DNA of 11,371 nucleotides, taken from contig DGED01000005.1 in assembly GCA_002385755.1 (NCBI GenBank), positions 26,418-37,788 on the forward strand, given 5' to 3'. How positions within the stretch are numbered: the first letter of the stretch is position 1; each line of letters opens with the position of its first letter. This DNA comes from Caryophanales bacterium UBA3935. Lineage in GTDB: Bacteria > Bacillota_I > Bacilli_A > ML615J-28 > CAG-698. Below are positions 6,703-11,371 of the stretch, piece by piece. The translations under genes and the position numbers were made by a program. The notes under the pieces are model-generated. The model made no database searches and was not told the DNA's origin. It worked only from the letters and a program-made list of their open reading frames with translations.

Positions 6703-8118
6703 TTAATAATATACTTCTATTTCATCCCCGCGCCGGCGGTACCGCGCCTTAAACGCCGCGCAAACCTTTCGAAGCGAAAGGCGGGGCTCCGTAGCGATCA
6801 CCCGGCGGTTCCGAAAACGCAGGATCGTCCCGGCGTCCGCGGTTTCCGGCGCTATATCAAAGATATCGGCGATATTGGCGACGGGAAGAAAAACATCGTC
6901 GCCCGCGATCCGCGGCGGCGCGGAAAAGAAGATCGCCCGATCGTTTAGCGTTCCGTAAGGTTTTCTTAAATCCGCGCTAAAGACATGTTCCCGCGGTCGG
7001 CGCGGCCAGTACGCGCGCAGGAATGAGCGAAAAATATTTTCCTGGACATCATACATCTTTTTCCCACGCCGGTATAACCCGCCGTTGGTGATAAAGCAAA
7101 TCCCCAGTTTTTCCTCCCGGTTAACGAAAAGGTAACTAATCGCTCCGTACGCCGAGCCGGTATGGCCTTTAAACGTCGGTCCAAACTGATTAATAAACTT
7201 TAATTGCAAACCCTTGGCCTGGTAGGATTTATCGGCGCCGTGCCAATGGATTTGAAGCATGAGGTCGACCGTCTCTTTATTTAAAATCCTCCTACCAAAA
7301 TACGCGCCGTCATCGATCAGGATTCGCGCGAATCTCGCGAGGTCGCGCATGCTGATAAATAAGCCCCCGGCCGGACCCCGGTAGTTTTCCCCCAAGGGAA
7401 AACGGGGATAAACGGACTCAACAAAACTCGCGCCGGAACGGGAGCGGCGCAAGCGCCCCGCGTTATCCGCATAATACAAATCGGCGATGGCTTCCTTATT
7501 AATTATCTCGTCGGCGCGAAACGAGGCGTCAACGCCGAGCGGGTCCAAAACGTTTCGCTTGACGTAATCGGTAAAATACTCGCCCGTCGCTTTCTCAACG
7601 ACGCAGGCCAAGATCCCGCAACCAAAATTCGAATAGATAAACTTCTCCCCCGGCCGGTTCGGCGACCAGGTGGCCTCGGTATAATACTCGCCGGGATTGG
7701 GCGCGAGAAGTTCCATCAAGGTCACGGGAAGCGACGTCCCGTTGACATTGTTATAGCCGGCGCGGCCTTCGTCGGGACCGTCGGTAATGCTTGACGTTTG
7801 CGTCATAAGCATTTTGATGGTGATTTTATCGTCGGGATAACGGGGATTCCTGATCTTAAAGCCCAAAATGTCGCCGATATCATCATCAAGCGAAACAAGT
7901 CTTTTCTCGACCAATTGCAGGACCGCTACCGCAACGACGATTTTTGAGATCGAAGCGATTCGAAAGATCGTCGAAAGCGTCACGCTTTTCCCGTCCTCAA
8001 GCGACGCCATCCCGTAAGCCAAGTCAAGTTGGTAATCGGCGCCGGAAAAAACGGAAACCTGGGCGCCCGCAAGACGGCTTTCCCGGCAATGTTTGTAAAA
8101 ATCGGATGCAAAGGACAT
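6703..8118 (-). CDS. Beta-lactamase-family serine hydrolase with C-terminal stalk-like domain
   Basis: This 471-aa protein has a class C beta-lactamase/penicillin-binding-protein fold (Beta-lactamase, PF00144) over residues 5-370. The nucleophile motif SxxK is S56-I-S-K59, the YxN motif is Y162-S-N164, and the third motif is H319-T-G321, the histidine variant common in esterase- and peptidase-like members. Residues 397-471 (SAPPRIAGDDVFLPVANIAD onward) resemble the copper amine oxidase N-terminal-like stalk domain found in Bacillota surface proteins. No signal peptide or anchor is visible, which is odd for a domain usually seen outside the cell. The substrate is unknown: an esterase, D-amino-acid peptidase or cell-wall hydrolase is as likely as a beta-lactamase. 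The gene starts 13 bp after the permease stop and ends 10 bp before the 146-aa membrane gene, so it is the middle gene of a tight operon. Confidence 0.9.
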   Translation of the reverse strand: MSFASDFYKHCRESRLAGAQVSVFSGADYQLDLAYGMASLEDGKSVTLSTIFRIASISKIVVAVAVLQLVEKRLVSLDDDIGDILGFKIRNPRYPDDKITIKMLMTQTSSITDGPDEGRAGYNNVNGTSLPVTLMELLAPNPGEYYTEATWSPNRPGEKFIYSNFGCGILACVVEKATGEYFTDYVKRNVLDPLGVDASFRADEIINKEAIADLYYADNAGRLRRSRSGASFVESVYPRFPLGENYRGPAGGLFISMRDLARFARILIDDGAYFGRRILNKETVDLMLQIHWHGADKSYQAKGLQLKFINQFGPTFKGHTGSAYGAISYLFVNREEKLGICFITNGGLYRRGKKMYDVQENIFRSFLRAYWPRRPREHVFSADLRKPYGTLNDRAIFFSAPPRIAGDDVFLPVANIADIFDIAPETADAGTILRFRNRRVIATEPRLSLRKVCAAFKARYRRRGDEIEVYY

Positions 8119-8131
8119 CTCAATCCCGCCT

Positions 8132-9511
8132 TTACGCTTTTATTATTTCCGCAATCGCGAAATTCGCAAGGAAAAACGCGGCGATAAGATACAAGATAAA
8201 ACTGACGTCGGCTTTTTTGCCGGAAAAAACTTTCATCAAGACATACACGATAATCCCGAAGCCGATGCCATCGGAAAGGGAATACGTCAGGACCATAAAA
8301 AGAATCATCGCGAAAGCGGAAAAAGTCACCGTCTTATCGCTCCAATCGATATCCTTGAGATTGGAAAAAAGCGCCGCGCCGACCGCGACCAAAGCCAGCG
8401 AAGTCACCGGCGTGTAGAAATTTTCCCCGACGTTAATCGCCGAAAAGACGGAAAAGAGCGGGTAGAGAAACACCGAAAGCAAAAACAAGACGCCCGCGGT
8501 CGCGGCGGAAAGTCCCGTTCGCGCGCCGGCCTCGATTCCGATCGTCGACTCGGCGTAGGAAGTGACCGTCGACGAGCCGAAGACGCCGCCCAAAACGGCG
8601 CCGAAAGCGTCGGCGCATACCGCCTTCCGGGCGGAGACGAGCTTGCCGCGTTCGTCGAGAAGGCCCGCTTTATTGCCCACGGCGAGCAAAGTCGCCGTCG
8701 TGTCAAAAAGATTGACAAAAATCAGGGAAAAAATCAGGGCGTATGATTCGGGACGAAGCAGAACGCGGGGGATATGTTCGAAGCCCTTGCCGAAAACGGC
8801 GCCCAAAGACGCGCCTTCCGCGCGCGCGAACCTGGGCATGTTCTCCACTTCGAAATAATTAAGGACGAGACCCAAAGCGGCGGTTAAACCCATGGCGATA
8901 ATAATCGCGAATCTTTTCAATTTTCCCGGCAGGGCGCCGAGAGCGAAAGCGGCGAGTATCCCAAACAGGGCAAGAAGAACAAGGGGCTCGCTTAGCCTTC
9001 CCAGGCTGACAAGCGTCCCGCTGTCAGCAACGATGATCCCGCCCATCTTCAAGCCGATAAAAGCGATAAAAAAGCCCAAACCGGCGGTAATCGCCAATTG
9101 CAAGTCGCGGGGAAAAGCGATAATGATTTTCTCGCGCAAACCCGTCAAAGACAATAGCAGGAAAAGAACGCCGGCGACGATAACGAGCGCCAGCCCCTCC
9201 TCCCAGGAATAACCTAATTTATCGCAGACGGTGAAAGCCAAAAAGGCGTTCATTCCCATCCCGACCGATAAAGCGATCGGGTAGCGCCCGTACACGCCCA
9301 TAATGAGCGTGGTAATCCCGCTTACCAAAGCGGTGGCGATAAATACGCTCGTTCCCGGAAAACCGGCCGAACCTAAAATATTCGCGTTTACCGGCAAAAT
9401 ATAAATCATCGCCAGGAACACGATTAAGCCGGCGATTATCTCCCGGGCGAATGTCGTGTTCCTTTCGGAAATCTTAAAATAACGGTCGAAGCCTTTTGCT
9501 ATTTTTTTCAT
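8132..9511 (-). CDS. NCS2 purine permease, AzgA/PbuG-type
   Basis: This 459-aa polytopic protein of the NCS2 family, in the hypoxanthine/guanine/adenine branch (AzgA, PbuG, PbuO), imports purine bases at the cytoplasmic membrane, probably by proton symport. The family start RYFKISERNTTFAREIIAG occupies 11-29; SVGMGMNAF is at 82-90; FVNLFDTTATLLAVG is at 265-279; and the substrate-domain motif SSTVTSYAESTIGIEAGART is at 313-332. About 12-14 membrane segments span 24-457, the usual length for the family. The start is ATG 9511 with SD AAAGGTG (9517-9523) and a 5-base spacer. An in-frame ATG at 9574 would add 21 residues but lies upstream of the predicted transcription start. I see no purine riboswitch in the short leader. 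The exact base transported cannot be told from sequence. Confidence 0.94.
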   Translation of the reverse strand: MKKIAKGFDRYFKISERNTTFAREIIAGLIVFLAMIYILPVNANILGSAGFPGTSVFIATALVSGITTLIMGVYGRYPIALSVGMGMNAFLAFTVCDKLGYSWEEGLALVIVAGVLFLLLSLTGLREKIIIAFPRDLQLAITAGLGFFIAFIGLKMGGIIVADSGTLVSLGRLSEPLVLLALFGILAAFALGALPGKLKRFAIIIAMGLTAALGLVLNYFEVENMPRFARAEGASLGAVFGKGFEHIPRVLLRPESYALIFSLIFVNLFDTTATLLAVGNKAGLLDERGKLVSARKAVCADAFGAVLGGVFGSSTVTSYAESTIGIEAGARTGLSAATAGVLFLLSVFLYPLFSVFSAINVGENFYTPVTSLALVAVGAALFSNLKDIDWSDKTVTFSAFAMILFMVLTYSLSDGIGFGIIVYVLMKVFSGKKADVSFILYLIAAFFLANFAIAEIIKA

Positions 9512-9516
9512 ATCTT

Positions 9517-9523
9517 CACCTTT
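9517..9523 (-). promoter_or_regulatory. Shine-Dalgarno site of the purine permease
   Basis: AAAGGTG on the - strand lies five bases upstream of ATG 9511. Together with the promoter at 9542-9570 it fixes the permease start at 9511 rather than at the upstream in-frame ATG 9574. Confidence 0.7.
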
Positions 9524-9541
9524 ATATTCTTCCTCATAATA

Positions 9542-9570
9542 ATTATATAATTTTAACAAGAAATTGTAAA
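9542..9570 (-). promoter_or_regulatory. Promoter of the permease operon
   Basis: On the - strand TTTACA (9565-9570), a 17-base spacer and TATAAT (9542-9547) make a near-consensus housekeeping sigma promoter. Transcription should start near 9535 and give a leader of about 24 bases. No other clear promoter was found between here and the one at 3264, so this site may drive the permease, hydrolase and 146-aa genes, and perhaps the module beyond them. Confidence 0.75.
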
Positions 9571-9578
9571 GCAAAGAA

Positions 9579-9601
9579 GGGAAAGTAAAATCTTCTTTCC
9601 C
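9579..9601. promoter_or_regulatory. Inverted repeat between the divergent promoters
   Basis: GGGAAAG (9579-9585) and CTTTCCC (9595-9601) are perfect 7-base inverted arms around a 9-base centre. The site lies just upstream of the permease -35 and about 40 bases upstream of the hexosaminidase -35. It could be an operator for a dimeric regulator acting on one or both promoters, or a chance hairpin. There is no U-run, so it does not look like a terminator. Confidence 0.3.
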
Positions 9602-9641
9602 GGCGGTAAATTCGCATAAAACAACGATTGCGAGATATCCG

Positions 9642-9670
9642 TTTACAACGCCGGTTTCTTTTGTTATAAT
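9642..9670 (+). promoter_or_regulatory. Promoter of the hexosaminidase gene
   Basis: TTTACA (9642-9647), a 17-base spacer and TATAAT (9665-9670) form a near-consensus promoter identical in both hexamers and in spacing to the divergent permease promoter. The predicted start near 9677 gives a leader of about 17 bases, just long enough to hold the GAGGTGA SD at 9684-9690. Confidence 0.75.
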
Positions 9671-9693
9671 ATGATTGTGTATAGAGGTGAGCC

Positions 9694-11235
9694 ATGAACG
9701 TAATCCCCCTGCCTAATGTATTTCAAAGTTTACCGGGAAGCTTCCATGTCCACAAGGACACGACGATTAATTTTTCGGGGGAGCTGAAAGCGACGGCGGA
9801 TTTGCTTTGCGATTTCTTGGCTGAGTCAATCGGCTCAAGACCGAAACGTTCCAATTATTCCTCGATTAACCTAACGCTCGACTTTTCTCTCGAGGAGGAA
9901 CAATACCAGCTTTTCGTCGACCGAAACAGCGTTCACCTGTCGGCGCGAACCAACCGCGGGGCTTTTTACGGCTTGCAGACGCTCAAGCAGCTCGCGACGG
10001 TAAAAGACGGCAGGCTTTTTATCGACTGCTGTATAATCGACGACAGGCCCCGGTTTTCTTATCGCGGCTTCATGCTCGATGTCGCCCGGCATTTCTTCCC
10101 CAAGGAAGAAATATTTCGCCTGATTGATTTGATCGCTTTTCATAAGTTCAACGTTTTTCACCTGCATTTAACCGACGACCAGGGATGGCGAATCGAAAGC
10201 GAGGCCTACCCCCGCCTGACGGAAATCGGCGGTAAGAGAAAAGCGACATACAGCCGCCGTTTAAAGGGATACGCCGGGCCGCACCAAGGCTATTACACGA
10301 AAGCCGATTTAAAGGAAATCGTCGCCTACGCCCGATCGCGACACATTGAGATTATCCCGGAAATCGACATGCCGGGACACATGAACGCGTTCATCGCCGC
10401 CTATCCCGACGCCTCGTGCCTGAACAAAGAAATCGACGTGCTAAGCGACTTCGGCATCAGCGATATTACCCTGTGCCCAGGCAACAAGGAAGTCTATCAA
10501 ATGCTTTCTCGAGTCATATTGGAATTGATTGATATTTTCGACGGTCCGTATTTTCATCTCGGCGGCGACGAAGTCCCGAAAAAGCATTGGAAAAAGTGCC
10601 CGCGCTGCCAAAAGGCGATAAAGGATTTTCATTTGAAAAACGAAAAGGAACTCGCGACCCATTTCCTTAATTATTTCGCGGAGTTCCTCAGAGCGCATAA
10701 TAAAACGCCGATTTTCTGGAACGACGGCATCTCCGAGAAAACCTCGCCCGGCGCCGTAGTCCAGCATTGGAAATACTTTACCCGGAAAAAAACGGTGAAA
10801 GAGATAAACCGCGGCCGAAGGGCCGTTCTTTCCGATTATTTCTATCTTTACCTTGACTTGCCGTACGCGTTAACGCCCCTGAAAAAGACTTATCAGTTCG
10901 AACCGCTCGGCAAAAAAATCAAGAATACAGCCAATGTTTTGGGAATCGAGGCGCCGCTTTGGACCGAGTGGGTTCCCGACCGGTCAAAAATTGATTTTCA
11001 AATCTTCCCCCGCTTAGCGGCGGTAGCGGAAATCGCCTGGACGGAAAAAGAAAACAAATCCTACGACGACTTTATCGAGCGCCTGAAAAATTTATATAGT
11101 CATTACCGGAAAATGAACGTCGGCTTCGCCGAGGACAAGGAAAACCAGCCCAATCTCTTCGCGCGAGCCTGGGGCGCGTTGTCTTGGTTTCAAGACGAAG
11201 ATTGCGAATTGCGGAAGAAAAAACGGCGCCGCTAA
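9694..11235 (+). CDS. GH20 beta-N-acetylhexosaminidase
   Basis: This 513-aa glycoside hydrolase family 20 enzyme should release terminal beta-linked GlcNAc or GalNAc from oligosaccharides by substrate-assisted retaining catalysis. Residues 1-118 are the GH20b-type N-terminal domain. The barrel follows, with FSYRGFMLDVARHFF (121-135), HLHLTDDQGWRIE (156-168) and EIIPEIDMPGH (219-229). The catalytic pair is D292-E293 in HLGGDE. FWND is at 341-344, and EAPLWTEWV (419-427) and AAVAEIAW (442-449) close the active site. No signal peptide or anchor is visible, so the enzyme probably works in the cytoplasm on imported sugars. The C-terminus ends in a basic RKKKRRR tail. The start is ATG 9694 with SD GAGGTGA and a 3-base spacer. 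It is a single-gene unit with its own promoter and terminator. Confidence 0.95.
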   Translation: MNVIPLPNVFQSLPGSFHVHKDTTINFSGELKATADLLCDFLAESIGSRPKRSNYSSINLTLDFSLEEEQYQLFVDRNSVHLSARTNRGAFYGLQTLKQLATVKDGRLFIDCCIIDDRPRFSYRGFMLDVARHFFPKEEIFRLIDLIAFHKFNVFHLHLTDDQGWRIESEAYPRLTEIGGKRKATYSRRLKGYAGPHQGYYTKADLKEIVAYARSRHIEIIPEIDMPGHMNAFIAAYPDASCLNKEIDVLSDFGISDITLCPGNKEVYQMLSRVILELIDIFDGPYFHLGGDEVPKKHWKKCPRCQKAIKDFHLKNEKELATHFLNYFAEFLRAHNKTPIFWNDGISEKTSPGAVVQHWKYFTRKKTVKEINRGRRAVLSDYFYLYLDLPYALTPLKKTYQFEPLGKKIKNTANVLGIEAPLWTEWVPDRSKIDFQIFPRLAAVAEIAWTEKENKSYDDFIERLKNLYSHYRKMNVGFAEDKENQPNLFARAWGALSWFQDEDCELRKKKRRR

Positions 11236-11270
11236 CGCGCCGGAGCCTTCAATTATAATTTGTTAAAACG

Positions 11271-11303
11271 CGAGCGTTAAAATTAAGCGCTCGTTTTTGT
11301 TTT
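11271..11303 (+). terminator. Rho-independent terminator after the hexosaminidase gene
   Basis: CGAGCG (11271-11276) pairs with CGCTCG (11288-11293) around an AT-rich loop, followed directly by TTTTTGTTTT. It lies 35 bases after the stop codon. The other strand also has a short U-run (TTTT) after the stem, so weak two-way action is possible. Confidence 0.8.
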
Positions 11304-11309
11304 GATTAC

Positions 11310-11345
11310 AAAAACTGCCTTCGGGAATATCCCTAAAGGCAGTTT
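11310..11345 (-). terminator. Strong hairpin terminator for a convergent gene outside the window
   Basis: AAACTGCCTT (11312-11321) and AAGGCAGTTT (11336-11345) are perfect 10-base arms. An inner GGGA/TCCC stem is closed by a 3-base ATA loop. On the - strand the stem runs into five U residues; on the + strand no U-run follows the arm's own T residues. It therefore fits a - strand gene entering from the right. The last 26 bases of the window are too short to identify that gene. Confidence 0.75.
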
Positions 11346-11371
11346 GATCGCAAACGGCGTTATTTAATTAT

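Noticed and set aside
8404..9212. Several open frames of 60-106 codons overlapping the purine permease on both strands
   Set aside because: They are shadows of a gene whose protein matches the NCS2 family over its full length; their products are arginine- and serine-rich in the way frame-shifted readings of such DNA are.
9512..9641. Purine riboswitch ahead of the permease
   Set aside because: The leader from the predicted start is only about 24 bases, and none of the conserved purine-aptamer junction sequences is visible upstream.
1..11371. CRISPR arrays, tRNA or rRNA genes, insertion sequences, integrase or attachment sites
   Set aside because: No regularly spaced repeats, cloverleaf or rRNA signatures, transposase motifs or flanking direct repeats were seen. 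Mobility of the rloA module is therefore not supported by an element within this window.

Overview
The window reads as chromosomal DNA of a Bacillota-type bacterium. The reasons are purine-rich Shine-Dalgarno (SD) sites (AGGAGGT, GAGGTG) at normal spacing, classical TTTACA/TATAAT promoters with 17-base spacers, normal use of TGA as a stop, U-tailed hairpin terminators and a PbuG/AzgA-type purine permease. Base composition looks close to balanced by eye. I cannot name the species.

Layout: a divergent promoter region at about 9542-9693 splits the window. To the right, on the + strand, lies one gene, a GH20 beta-N-acetylhexosaminidase without a signal peptide (9694-11235). It is followed by its own terminator and by a second hairpin that fits a gene converging from beyond the window. 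To the left, everything is on the - strand and tightly packed. In order of transcription the genes are: an NCS2 purine permease; a class-C-beta-lactamase-like serine hydrolase with a C-terminal stalk-like domain; a four-segment small membrane protein; a 30-codon gene remnant; a two-segment membrane protein of 299 aa; an ATPase of the RloA/AbiLi kind; an RloB/AbiLii-like TOPRIM protein; a large protein combining an RNA polymerase alpha-CTD-like domain with a sigma-70 region-4-like helix-turn-helix; and the 5' part of a membrane-anchored protein with an InlB-like repeat, cut by the window edge.

How they fit together: the permease, hydrolase and 146-aa membrane gene look like one unit driven by the 9542-9570 promoter. 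The 299-aa gene, rloA and rloB are coupled by 8-bp spacing and an 11-bp overlap and look like one accessory module. ATPase plus RloB pairs are known from abortive-infection (AbiL-type) phage defence and from restriction-linked loci. The alpha-CTD/sigma-4 protein directly follows rloB but has its own extended -10 promoter, so it could be a partner or regulator of the module or a separate gene.

The most interesting points are this module with its unusual neighbours and the short remnant at 6147-6239, whose product matches the C-terminus of the 299-aa protein at about 17 of 30 residues. The remnant is the trace of a lost tandem copy and suggests the locus has rearranged.
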